From UBA4421 sp002470275 (lineage in GTDB: Bacteria > Pseudomonadota > Gammaproteobacteria > Pseudomonadales > Azotimanducaceae), in assembly GCA_913052345.1 (NCBI GenBank), contig CAJXDR010000013.1, positions 1 to 64,000 on the forward strand: a DNA stretch of 64,000 bases. Reading direction: 5' to 3'. The position numbers were made by a program, and so were the translations under genes. This document shows, piece after piece, positions 1 through 8,050 of this stretch (the stretch's first letter is position 1; each line of letters starts with the position of its first letter). Under the pieces are notes generated by a model. That model did not search any database. It had not been told where the DNA came from and saw only the letters and a list, made by a program, of their open reading frames with translations.

Positions 1-19
1 GCTGAATGATTAAGTTGGC

Positions 20-1450
20 CTACAGCTTGCCGTTAATAATCTCGTTGACCTGCTTGGGGTTGGCCTTCCCCTCGGTTGCGCGCATAACCTGACCCACAAA
101 GAATCCCATCATCTTGGTCTTTCCTGCGCAAAGCTCTGCGAACTGCTGAGGGTGTTCCTCGATTAGGCCTTCGATAATCTGGGTTAGCGCGCCGTCATCG
201 CTCACTTGGGCGAGATTGAGATCGCCGATGAGCTGATCTACCGAACGGATTTCTTCAGGGTGCGCGAGTGCCTCAAATAGGGTCTTCGCGGTTTTTGATG
301 ACAGCGTCTGGTCGTCCAGCCGCTGAATGAGCACAGCGAGATTTTTGGCATCCACCGGGCATTGCGCGATGGAGAGATCATGCTTGTTTAAATAGGCAGA
401 TATTTCTCCCATCACCCAATTGGCCGTCAGCTTGGCATTGCCGGATGCGGTGAATGCTTCTTCAAAATACTCGGCGCGCTGTAGATCAAGGCTTAGGGCG
501 CTTGCATCGTACTCCGACAGTTCGAGTTCCCTTACATATCGAGCCTTACGGTCATCGGGAAGTTCTGGCAGTTGCGACCTCAATTCGTCGACATAGGCCT
601 GACTCACCTCTAGCGGGAGCAAATCAGGATCCGGGAAATACCGATAATCCTCGCTCATTTCCTTACCGCGCATGGACCTGGTTTCATTTCGATCTGGATC
701 ATAGAGGCGCGTTTCGCGGCTAATCGATCCGCCAGCTTCGAGTACGTCAATCTGGCGTGCGATCTCAAATTCGATAGCTTGCTCAACGAAACGAAATGAG
801 TTGATGTTCTTGATCTCCGTGCGTTCGCCGAAGGCTGCCTGGCCTTGGGGCCGGACCGATACGTTCGCATCACAGCGCATGCTGCCCTCCGCTAGATTGC
901 CATCACAGATGCCAAGATAGGTGACCAAGGCGTGCATCTTGCGAAAATAATGAGCGGCCTCCTGCGCGTTGCGCATATCCGGCTCAGAGACGATTTCCAA
1001 CAGCGGCGTTCCCGCCCGGTTCAGGTCAATGGCTGTTTGACTCGGGTACTGATCGTGCACGGACTTGCCTGCGTCTTCCTCTAAGTGAGCGCGGGTAATC
1101 CCTATTTGGCGCGTGCCGCTTGCCGTGGTGATCTCAATGCAGCCCGTGCCCACGATGGGGGTCTCGAACTGGCTGATCTGATATCCCTTGGGTAAGTCTG
1201 GATAAAAATAATTCTTCCTATCAAAAATGGAGTGAAGATTGATCTCGGCACCTATTGCCAAACCAAATTTAATAGCCATCTCAACGGCGCGCTCGTTGAT
1301 GACGGGAAGAACGCCCGGCAACCCCAGGTCTACCGCACAGGCCTGAGCATTGGGTTGCGCGCCAAAGGCGGTTCGAGCATCCGAAAAAATCTTGCTTTGA
1401 GTCGCCAGCTGAACGTGAATCTCCAGGCCGATAACGCTTTCCCACATCAT
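20..1450 (-). CDS. gatB: Aspartyl/glutamyl-tRNA amidotransferase subunit B
   Basis: GatB is the kinase/tRNA-binding subunit of the GatCAB amidotransferase, which converts Glu-tRNA(Gln) or Asp-tRNA(Asn) to the amidated form in the cytoplasm. The protein has the family signatures IGLEIHVQL near the start, HLEEDAGK, and DLNRAGTPLLEIVSEPD, followed by a C-terminal helical/YqeY-type tail ending VNEIINGKL. The frame is open up to 1480. I place the start at 1450 because ATGATG there overlaps the gatA stop (ATGA), the usual coupling, and homologues begin close to this point. About 476 residues is the usual length. It is the last gene of a gatC-gatA-gatB operon. Confidence 0.97.
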   Translation of the reverse strand: MMWESVIGLEIHVQLATQSKIFSDARTAFGAQPNAQACAVDLGLPGVLPVINERAVEMAIKFGLAIGAEINLHSIFDRKNYFYPDLPKGYQISQFETPIVGTGCIEITTASGTRQIGITRAHLEEDAGKSVHDQYPSQTAIDLNRAGTPLLEIVSEPDMRNAQEAAHYFRKMHALVTYLGICDGNLAEGSMRCDANVSVRPQGQAAFGERTEIKNINSFRFVEQAIEFEIARQIDVLEAGGSISRETRLYDPDRNETRSMRGKEMSEDYRYFPDPDLLPLEVSQAYVDELRSQLPELPDDRKARYVRELELSEYDASALSLDLQRAEYFEEAFTASGNAKLTANWVMGEISAYLNKHDLSIAQCPVDAKNLAVLIQRLDDQTLSSKTAKTLFEALAHPEEIRSVDQLIGDLNLAQVSDDGALTQIIEGLIEEHPQQFAELCAGKTKMMGFFVGQVMRATEGKANPKQVNEIINGKL

Positions 1451-2907
1451 GTTTGAAACTCCGGCCGCTGTAGGTGCCAATCAGATTGCTGTTGATATTG
1501 TGCGGCCAAGCCCAGCGCCAAATCCTCGCGAAAGGCAGGCGCGATGATCTGAGCCCCGAGCGGCAGTCCCTGGCTAAAGCCGCACGGCATAGAGAGTGCG
1601 GGTAATCCAGCCAGGCTGGTGGGTACGGTGAAAAGGTCCTGATGATACATGGCCGTAGGGTCTGCGACGTGCTGGTTCTTGGCAAAGGCCGTCGTGGGTG
1701 CTGTTGGCGTGAGCAGCACGTCAACCTGGGTAAAGGCGTGTTCGAAATCTTGCACAATGAGGCGCCTGATTTTCTGGGCCTTAATGTAGTAGGCGTCAAA
1801 ATAGCCCACTGACAGCGCATAAGTGCCGGTTAGGATTCGGCGCTTTACTTCCTCTCCAAAACCCTCGCTGCGCGAGCGTTCGTAGAGGTCCTGCAGAGAG
1901 TCGGGATTTGTGCAGCGATGTCCGAAACGAACGCCATCGTAGCGAGAAAGATTGGTCGAAGCCTCCGCCGAGGCAATGACGTAGTAGGCTGGCACTGCGG
2001 CCCCGGTGTGGGGCATCTTAACGGGGACCAGGCGATGCCCTAGGCTTTCCAGTTCTCGCTGCAGGCTCTGATAGACGGCTTGGTGTGCTTCCCCGACGAA
2101 ATATTCTTCAGGCAGGCCGATGGTCAGTTGTTCCTCCATCTTAGGCGCACCGTCGCGGGTCAGGTGCCTTTGCCAGTCGTCGTTGCGTTGGGCGCTTGTT
2201 GAATCTTTCGCATCAAAACCAGCCATCAAGCCCAACAATCTGGCAACGTCGTCCGCGCTTCGCGCCATGGGTCCGCCTTGATCGAGGCTCGAGGCAAAGG
2301 CAATTAGGCCAAAGCGCGATACTCGCCCGTAGGTGGGCTTTAGCCCGGTGATGCCGCATAACGCAGATGGCTGACGAATCGAACCGCCGGTATCGGTGCC
2401 CGTGGCAAGCGGAACCAAGCCAGCTGCAATGGCGGCAGCCGAGCCGCCTGACGATCCGCCGGGGACGCGATCTAGGTCCCAGGGATTGCTGACAGCTCCA
2501 AAGTGACTGGTTTCATTTGAGGAGCCCATGGCGAATTCGTCCATGTTGGTTTTGCCAATGCAGACCATGCCGGCTTTGTTGAGCTTTTCCACCACGGTCG
2601 CGTTATATGGGGCAGTAAAGTTCTCGAGCATTTTTGAGGCGCAGGTCGTCGCGATACCTTGGGTGCAGAAAATGTCTTTGTGTGCCATGGGAATGCCCGT
2701 CATCGGGCCCGCGCTGCCGTCGGCGATCAGCGAGTCGGCGTAGTCTGCTTGTGCGAGGGCAGCTTCGGCATTGATCGAGATGAAGCAATTCAAGGCTTGG
2801 TTACCTGCTGTGGCTCCATCAAGGTGCTGCTGAGTGAGTTCTCGGCTTGAGATTTTGCCTTGCTGGAGCGCAGCGCTCATCTGGGTAATGGATTGAAATT
2901 CCGACAT
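1447..2907 (-). CDS. gatA: Aspartyl/glutamyl-tRNA amidotransferase subunit A
   Basis: GatA is the amidase subunit of GatCAB; it releases ammonia from glutamine and passes it to GatB. The amidase signature is complete: the catalytic Lys in PMAHKD, the GGSSGGSAAAIAAG glycine/serine loop, and GTDTGGSIRQP with the cis-Ser and nucleophilic Ser. The length of 486 residues is typical. It starts 2 bases after gatC and its TGA overlaps the gatB start by 4 bases, so the three subunits are translationally coupled. Nothing unusual was seen. Confidence 0.98.
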   Translation of the reverse strand: MSEFQSITQMSAALQQGKISSRELTQQHLDGATAGNQALNCFISINAEAALAQADYADSLIADGSAGPMTGIPMAHKDIFCTQGIATTCASKMLENFTAPYNATVVEKLNKAGMVCIGKTNMDEFAMGSSNETSHFGAVSNPWDLDRVPGGSSGGSAAAIAAGLVPLATGTDTGGSIRQPSALCGITGLKPTYGRVSRFGLIAFASSLDQGGPMARSADDVARLLGLMAGFDAKDSTSAQRNDDWQRHLTRDGAPKMEEQLTIGLPEEYFVGEAHQAVYQSLQRELESLGHRLVPVKMPHTGAAVPAYYVIASAEASTNLSRYDGVRFGHRCTNPDSLQDLYERSRSEGFGEEVKRRILTGTYALSVGYFDAYYIKAQKIRRLIVQDFEHAFTQVDVLLTPTAPTTAFAKNQHVADPTAMYHQDLFTVPTSLAGLPALSMPCGFSQGLPLGAQIIAPAFREDLALGLAAQYQQQSDWHLQRPEFQT

Positions 2908-2909
2908 CG

Positions 2910-3206
2910 TTATTCAACCACCCGCGGAACCAGATAATAGCCGTCCGCAGTCTCAGGGGCGATGTCCTGAAAGCGGGATCGGTCAATGTCGGAATTGGCT
3001 TGGTCTGCCCTGAGCCTGGCCTTAATATCCAGCGGGTGGGCTAACGGATCAACGCCGTCTGTTTCGATTTGCTGCATGGCATCGATCATTTCAATAATGG
3101 ACTGTAACTCCTTGGCGCTGGCTGCTGCTGCATCAGCATCAATGGCTAAACGGGAGAGTCGGGCGAGGTGTTTAATGTTTACACCAGCATCTGAGGAGTC
3201 GCTCAT
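2910..3206 (-). CDS. gatC: Aspartyl/glutamyl-tRNA amidotransferase subunit C
   Basis: GatC is the small subunit that clamps GatA and GatB together. The protein reads MSDSSDAGVNIKHLARLSRL, followed by a helical middle and a C-terminal YYLVPRVVE tail (typically VPRVIE), which is the GatC pattern. I chose the ATG at 3206 (about 98 residues) because it places the conserved HLARLSRL helix at the usual distance from the N-terminus. An upstream in-frame ATG at 3224 would add six residues, and neither start has a strong Shine-Dalgarno sequence. It is the first gene of gatCAB, divergent from mreB. Confidence 0.93.
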   Translation of the reverse strand: MSDSSDAGVNIKHLARLSRLAIDADAAAASAKELQSIIEMIDAMQQIETDGVDPLAHPLDIKARLRADQANSDIDRSRFQDIAPETADGYYLVPRVVE

Positions 3207-3358
3207 TGACAGTCTGGGTCCCATCTTATTGAAAGAATTCGTTCAGGGGATAAGCATAGCAAGCAGCCGAATCTTATGCTTCCCCAGAGGCTAATTTGGC
3301 GCGAAAAATTCGTCAGGCAGTGCGGACGCGCCTTCGTTTCTCCATTCTATCTAAGCTT

Positions 3359-3394
3359 TTGAGACGGTGATTTTCCCGGCCTAAATGCCTATCA
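3359..3394 (+). promoter_or_regulatory. Candidate sigma-70 promoter for mreB
   Basis: The 220-base space between the divergent gatC and mreB starts contains TTGAGA at 3359-3364, a 17-base spacer and TAAATG at 3382-3387. The -35 match is good and the -10 match is only fair. TATCAT at 3391 is an alternative -10. The position upstream of mreB is right, but this is by eye only. Confidence 0.35.
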
Positions 3395-3425
3395 TTACGG
3401 CCTATTTTATTATGCCAATCTGAAA

Positions 3426-4466
3426 ATGCTAAAAAATTTCCGCGGGCTGTTCTCTCGTGATCTCTCCATTGATTTAGGCACGGCGAACACCCTGATATAC
3501 GTCCGGGATGGTGGCATCGTTTTGAACGAACCATCCGTGGTGGCGCTGCGCTCTCAGGGCAATCAAAAATCTGTCGCCGCCGTGGGCCTCGATGCCAAAA
3601 GGATGCTGGGTAGAACGCCCGGAAACATCACCGCAATTCGACCGTTGAAGGACGGAGTGATCGCCGATTTCCTGGTCACCGAGAAGATGCTTAAGTACTT
3701 CATCTCCAAGGTTCATGAGAACTCCTTTATTCGCCCAAGCCCGCGAGTCTTGATCTGTGTGCCCTGCAAATCGACGGAAGTCGAGCGTCGGGCGATTCGA
3801 GAGAGCGCCCTGTCTGCCGGGGCGAGGGATGTGCGCTTGGTAGAAGAACCTATGGCCGCGGCCATCGGTGCGGGCCTGCCGGTCCATGAGGCCGTCGGGA
3901 CCATGGTGGTGGATATCGGTGGTGGGACGACGGAGATTGCAATCATCTCCCTTAATGGGGTTGTTTTCTCAGAGTCCGTTCGCGTCGGCGGGGATCGGTT
4001 CGACGAGGCCATCGTGGCATATGTTAGAAGAACGCAGGGTAGTTTGATCGGTGAAGCCACAGCCGAGCGGATCAAGCAGGAGGTCGGTGCGGCTTACCCT
4101 CAGAAGGACATTCGAGAGATAGACGTTCGGGGCCGAAATTTGGCTGAGGGTATTCCTCGGTCCTTTACGCTGGACAGCAATGAAGTGCTCGAAGCGCTGC
4201 AGGAACCTCTGTCCATGATTGTGCAGGCGGTGAAGGGCGCACTGGAGCAATGCCCCCCAGAGCTAGCATCTGACATCGCCGAAACCGGCATGGTGCTGAC
4301 CGGAGGCGGTGCGCTGCTGCGTGATCTAGATGTGCTGCTGGCGGAAGAGACCAGCCTGCCGGTGATCATCGCTGAAGACCCGCTGACCTGCGTTGCGCGG
4401 GGCGGCGGAAAGGCCCTGGATTTGATGGATGAGGCGGGCAACGCCGACCTGCTTTCGTCGTCCTAG
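3426..4466 (+). CDS. mreB: Rod-shape actin homologue MreB
   Basis: MreB is the bacterial actin that forms membrane-bound filaments and directs lateral wall synthesis by the elongasome. The 346 residues match the family. Phosphate-1 loop IDLGTANTLIYV is near residue 16, the phosphate-2 region VDIGGGTTEIAII near 160, and LTGGGALLRDL near 290. The N-terminus MLKNFRGLFSRDLSIDLG has the short amphipathic membrane-binding helix of gammaproteobacterial MreB. It leads the mreB-mreC-mreD-maf-rng series and is divergent from gatCAB. The Shine-Dalgarno sequence is weak (AATCTGAAA before the ATG). Confidence 0.98.
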   Translation: MLKNFRGLFSRDLSIDLGTANTLIYVRDGGIVLNEPSVVALRSQGNQKSVAAVGLDAKRMLGRTPGNITAIRPLKDGVIADFLVTEKMLKYFISKVHENSFIRPSPRVLICVPCKSTEVERRAIRESALSAGARDVRLVEEPMAAAIGAGLPVHEAVGTMVVDIGGGTTEIAIISLNGVVFSESVRVGGDRFDEAIVAYVRRTQGSLIGEATAERIKQEVGAAYPQKDIREIDVRGRNLAEGIPRSFTLDSNEVLEALQEPLSMIVQAVKGALEQCPPELASDIAETGMVLTGGGALLRDLDVLLAEETSLPVIIAEDPLTCVARGGGKALDLMDEAGNADLLSSS

Positions 4467-4523
4467 ACGAACGCTCTCAAATGGTGTCTTTTGTTCAGAA
4501 TAGAGTGATTTGGGAGCAGCAAG

Positions 4524-5405
4524 ATAAGGACGCTATTTGCTAAGAGGTCGGGATCAGGCTACCTCTTTTTAACGCTATCAATATGCTCGGCTGCGTTGAT
4601 CTACTTCGACGCGGTGCGGCCCAACCAGGGCAACGATTCAGGTTACCTGTCTTATGTCGATCAGGGTCTTACCCGGTTCAGGGAAAGCCTTTCTGTTCTC
4701 ACCTATCCGATCTATGTACTTGCCGAATTCCCATATCAAGCGAAAGGTACGATCGATGCCGTGTTCCAGGATCGAAATGATTTGTTCGAACAGGCCCGCA
4801 TCTCTCGCGAGCGGCTAATCAGGCAGACGGCTGCCCTGCAGCGACTCGCGGCCTTAGAGGCAGAGAATGATCGTTTGCGTCAACTGCTGGGCTCGAAGAG
4901 TCGTCTACCGGCCACCACAGTTATCGCAGAGATTATTGGCGAGCCTCCAGATCCAGGTACCCTGCAGGTTGTGATTGGTAAGGGTCGTGATGACGGCTTG
5001 GCCGTCGGCGATGCAGTGATCGATTCGTCTGGACTCTTTGGACAGATCATTGAGGTCGGGGCGATGAGCAGCCGTATTCTATTGGTTACGGATCGTGATC
5101 ATGCTACTCCAGTACAGGTTAACAGAACCGGGACAAGGTTAGTTCTGGGCGGCACGGGGGACTCGGCATCCTTAGTGTTGGAGAACGTCCCTATTTCAAC
5201 AGATATCCAGATTGGGGATCTATTGGAAACGTCTGGACTTGGCGGACGCTTTCCGCCGGGCTATCCGGTCGCCACGGTAAGTGAAGTGGCGGCAGAGAAT
5301 GCGATGAGATACGTTGCGGTGACCGCAGTGCCCACGGCTAAGCTGAATAGATCCGGACACGTGCTGGTGTTGATCGACGCAGCTGAACAGAGTGCTCAAC
5401 CATGA
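4524..5405 (+). CDS. mreC: Rod-shape protein MreC (apparent ATA start)
   Basis: MreC is a single-pass periplasmic scaffold linking MreB/MreD to PBP2-RodA. After the membrane segment there is a coiled coil (about residues 75-115, rich in Leu/Glu/Arg) and the two-lobed beta domain. The frame has no ATG, GTG or TTG between its upstream stop (TGA at 4506) and a TTG at 4596, which lies inside the membrane helix. Translating from ATA at 4524 gives (I)RTLFAKRSGSGYLFLTLS, matching the usual MreC N-terminus (MKPLFAKGPS-type) position for position. GGGAG at 4512-4516 sits 7 bases upstream. I therefore place the start at ATA 4524 (about 293 residues). A base change or sequencing error in the start codon is the alternative. 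Its end overlaps mreD by 4 bases. Confidence 0.85.
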   Translation: MRTLFAKRSGSGYLFLTLSICSAALIYFDAVRPNQGNDSGYLSYVDQGLTRFRESLSVLTYPIYVLAEFPYQAKGTIDAVFQDRNDLFEQARISRERLIRQTAALQRLAALEAENDRLRQLLGSKSRLPATTVIAEIIGEPPDPGTLQVVIGKGRDDGLAVGDAVIDSSGLFGQIIEVGAMSSRILLVTDRDHATPVQVNRTGTRLVLGGTGDSASLVLENVPISTDIQIGDLLETSGLGGRFPPGYPVATVSEVAAENAMRYVAVTAVPTAKLNRSGHVLVLIDAAEQSAQP

Positions 5406-5959
5406 ATTTGTTATCGGCATTCTCGATGACGATGCTAGCGATTCTGACCTCGGTCCTGACGGTTGCTCGCCTGCCGGAGCTGGACCTAGAATGGCTAGCC
5501 CAATGGCGTCCTCAATGGCTGCTGCTGATGTTGATTTTTTGGTTGCAGCGCCTACCCTTTCAGCGTGGCTTGATCTTTCAATTATTTTTCGCCAGCAGAC
5601 GGACTCATGACGATCAGGTCACGTTTCGTCGCGGTATTCTTTACGTCTGGATCTTTGGGCTCTTTGTCGACGTCCTGTTGGTTGAGCCTCTGGGCTTGAA
5701 CGCCCTAATCTTCGCGGGTATCGGTTATTTCCTGCTGCGTTTCCGTGAGCGCCGGCAGCATCAGTCTATGGTGCAGCAGACCATCATGGTCTTCCTGATC
5801 ATCTTTATCGCTGAAGTATTTCGGGCCCTGGTGTTGGCGAACGTTGCGGATCAGCCCTGGCGCATCAAGCCATTAACCTCGGCGCTAATGAGTGCTCTCG
5901 TTTGGCCAATCTTGAATTCCATATTCCTGCGCGTGGTCGGGGCAGGCCCAAAGATATGA
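5402..5959 (+). CDS. mreD: Rod-shape protein MreD
   Basis: MreD is an integral inner-membrane component of the elongasome. The 185 residues are mostly hydrophobic, with about five predicted membrane segments: near the N-terminus, WLLLMLIFWLQ, GILYVWIFGLFVDVLLVEPLG, the IMVFLIIFIAEVF stretch and a C-terminal one. The GLFVDVLxxxPLGLNAL pattern is typical of MreD. The ATG overlaps the mreC stop (ATGA) and the stop overlaps the maf start, so mreC, mreD and maf are translationally coupled. Confidence 0.95.
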   Translation: MNLLSAFSMTMLAILTSVLTVARLPELDLEWLAQWRPQWLLLMLIFWLQRLPFQRGLIFQLFFASRRTHDDQVTFRRGILYVWIFGLFVDVLLVEPLGLNALIFAGIGYFLLRFRERRQHQSMVQQTIMVFLIIFIAEVFRALVLANVADQPWRIKPLTSALMSALVWPILNSIFLRVVGAGPKI

Positions 5960-6543
5960 CGAGACGCGCCCTGGTGTTGGCTTCAAAGTCGCCTCGTCGT
6001 GCTGAATTGTTGAAGCAAATCGGACTAGAGTTTTCTACGTCTGATGCCGACATTGATGAGTCGGTCATGGCGGGTGAAGACGTCGAGACCTATGTTCGAC
6101 GCCTGGCCAGATCGAAGGCAGAGGCGGGATGGGCAGCTTCCAGTCTCTGTATCGCCGCCGATACAGCCGTTGCTCTGGATGATGAAATTTTTGGCAAGCC
6201 TCACTCCCGAGAAGCTGGCGTGACCATGTTGCTTCGTCTGGCAGGTCGAGCCCATCAAGTCCTGACCGGAGTTTGTCTTTTTGACGGAACAAGAGCTGAA
6301 GTCATCGCCGTGGTGTCGACCGTATGGTTTAGACATCTATCTGAGACAGAGGCCTTGGCTTATTGGTCTACGGGTGAACCAAAAGATAAGGCGGGTGGAT
6401 ATGGGGTGCAAGGTGTTGGGGCTGTATTTGTAGATCGAATTGAGGGCAGCTATAGCAATATCGTTGGGTTACCCATTGCAGAAACCGAAGCCATGCTGCA
6501 ACGTTTCGACATAGATACCTGGGCAATGCGGACGAATGTCTGA
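5956..6543 (+). CDS. maf: Maf-family nucleoside triphosphate pyrophosphatase (dTTP/UTP type)
   Basis: Maf proteins hydrolyse non-canonical or excess nucleoside triphosphates to monophosphates. The protein begins MTRRALVLASKSPRRAELL, with the SxSPRR phosphate loop at residues 9-14. GGYGVQG and SNIVGLPIAET later in the protein point to the YhdE (dTTPase/UTPase) branch; the position between mreD and rng supports this. The frame is open from 5902, but ATG 5956 overlaps the mreD stop and places SKSPRR at the normal distance. The length is about 195 residues. The stop overlaps rng by 8 bases. Confidence 0.95.
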   Translation: MTRRALVLASKSPRRAELLKQIGLEFSTSDADIDESVMAGEDVETYVRRLARSKAEAGWAASSLCIAADTAVALDDEIFGKPHSREAGVTMLLRLAGRAHQVLTGVCLFDGTRAEVIAVVSTVWFRHLSETEALAYWSTGEPKDKAGGYGVQGVGAVFVDRIEGSYSNIVGLPIAETEAMLQRFDIDTWAMRTNV

Positions 6544-8050
6544 AGAGCTTTTAATCAACGTTTCCACGTTGGAAACGCGGGTCGCCCTGGTGGCCCACGG
6601 TGCGCTACAGGAGCTGCACATTGCGCGAGCGTCAGGCTATAGCGCAACGGGGAACATTTACCTGGGGAAGGTGGTTCGGATCATACCCGGCATGCAGGCT
6701 GCCTTCGTTGATATTGGCCTTGAGCGCCCTGGTTTTCTGCACGCCAGAGATATTGCAGAGTCCATGGTCATGGCCGCCCCTGATCGTCAAGCAAGCGAGT
6801 CTAAGAACATTCGTGATCTGCTTCACGATGGGCAGCAGCTTCTGGTACAGGTTGAGCGAGATCCCATAGCTGCCAAGGGTGCCAAGTTATCCACGCGCCT
6901 GAGTCTGGCCGCGAAATTTTTGGTTTTGACGCCCCGGTCGTGTCAGATTGGGATTTCTCAACGGATTGATGATGCGGGAGAGCGAGGTAGGTTATTCAGC
7001 ATACTGGAGCCGCTGATTGATGCTTCCGGTATGGGCGTTATCGCGCGTACGCTTTCTGCGGGCACGAACCCAGAAGCGATGCGTAGAGAATACGATGCCT
7101 TGATCGCATCTTGGCGATCGATTGAAGGGGGCGTTGGGGGTGCTACCGCCCCCAAGCTCCTCTACCAAGAACTTCCCGTGCAGCAGCGCTTGGTGCGAGA
7201 TCTGGTGGGACCCGCTACGTCGGCCATTTTTGTAGATAACCAGGCAGTCGCAGACCGCCTAGCCGACGACCTCACGCACCTGGGCTCGGCGCACGAAACC
7301 CAGCTTCACGTGCATGAGGAACAAAGCCCTATTTTTGATCGACACGGCATAGAGCAGGAGATCAATCTTGCGCTAGAACCCAGCGTGCGCTTACCCAGAG
7401 GCGGTACGCTTGTTATCGAGCAAACTGAATCCATGGTTTGTGTGGATGTCAACACAGCCAGCTTTCTGGGGTCGAAGAGCCTCGAAGAAACCGTTTTTCA
7501 GACCAATTTAGAGGCAGCCAAAAGCATTCCTCGGCAGCTACGGTTGAGAAACCTCGGGGGAATAATCGTTATAGATTTCATCGATATGCAGCTTGAGGCG
7601 CATCGAGAGCAGGTGATGCAGGCATTGGTCGAGGCATTTTCAGAGGACCCCTGTAAGGTTCAAATCGACGGGTTTTCTGCCTTAGGCTTGGTACAGCTGA
7701 CGCGCAAACGTACTCGTAGTAGCCTGGCTCAAACATTGTGCGAGCCCTGTCTTCACTGTGAGGGCAATGGCTGGGTAAAGTCAGCGGAATCGACGGCAGC
7801 AGAAATATTTAGGGAACTGATGTTAAACGGCGGTGGAGAAGAAAAGGGCGCTCGCGGAGAGGTGGAGATTTTGGTGTCAGCAAGCCCGCACACCGTCGAC
7901 TATCTGACCCAGGAGGTGCCCGATCAGGTCAATGCGCTGGGTGACCTTTTAGGCTGCAAGATTCGGGTCGAAGTCGAATCGCTCTACGAACAAGGTAAGT
8001 TTGATATTGCCCTGCTCACTCGAACGCCAAACCCGGGTCATCTGATGTGA
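6536..8050 (+). CDS. rng: Ribonuclease G
   Basis: RNase G is an endoribonuclease that matures the 16S rRNA 5' end and cuts some mRNAs. The order is an N-terminal S1 RNA-binding domain (GNIYLGKVVRIIPGMQAAFVDIG, about residues 38-60), the RNase H-like fold, and the catalytic DNase I-like domain with VCVDVNT and VIDFIDM supplying metal-binding Asp residues. A Zn-link cysteine cluster CEPCLHCEGNG lies near residue 402. The 504 residues fit RNase G rather than the much longer RNase E. It overlaps maf at the start and yhdP (GTGA) at the end. Confidence 0.97.
   Translation: MSEELLINVSTLETRVALVAHGALQELHIARASGYSATGNIYLGKVVRIIPGMQAAFVDIGLERPGFLHARDIAESMVMAAPDRQASESKNIRDLLHDGQQLLVQVERDPIAAKGAKLSTRLSLAAKFLVLTPRSCQIGISQRIDDAGERGRLFSILEPLIDASGMGVIARTLSAGTNPEAMRREYDALIASWRSIEGGVGGATAPKLLYQELPVQQRLVRDLVGPATSAIFVDNQAVADRLADDLTHLGSAHETQLHVHEEQSPIFDRHGIEQEINLALEPSVRLPRGGTLVIEQTESMVCVDVNTASFLGSKSLEETVFQTNLEAAKSIPRQLRLRNLGGIIVIDFIDMQLEAHREQVMQALVEAFSEDPCKVQIDGFSALGLVQLTRKRTRSSLAQTLCEPCLHCEGNGWVKSAESTAAEIFRELMLNGGGEEKGARGEVEILVSASPHTVDYLTQEVPDQVNALGDLLGCKIRVEVESLYEQGKFDIALLTRTPNPGHLM

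Noticed and set aside
1281..1820. Minus-strand frame of 179 codons across the gatA/gatB junction
   Set aside because: It is out of frame with both intact gat genes, is Arg/Ser/Pro-rich and shows no homology pattern.
4481..4543. Short plus-strand frame starting ATG 4481 as an alternative mreC start through frameshifting
   Set aside because: It ends at TAA 4541 in a different frame with no slippery sequence; the ATA 4524 start explains the conserved N-terminus without a shift.
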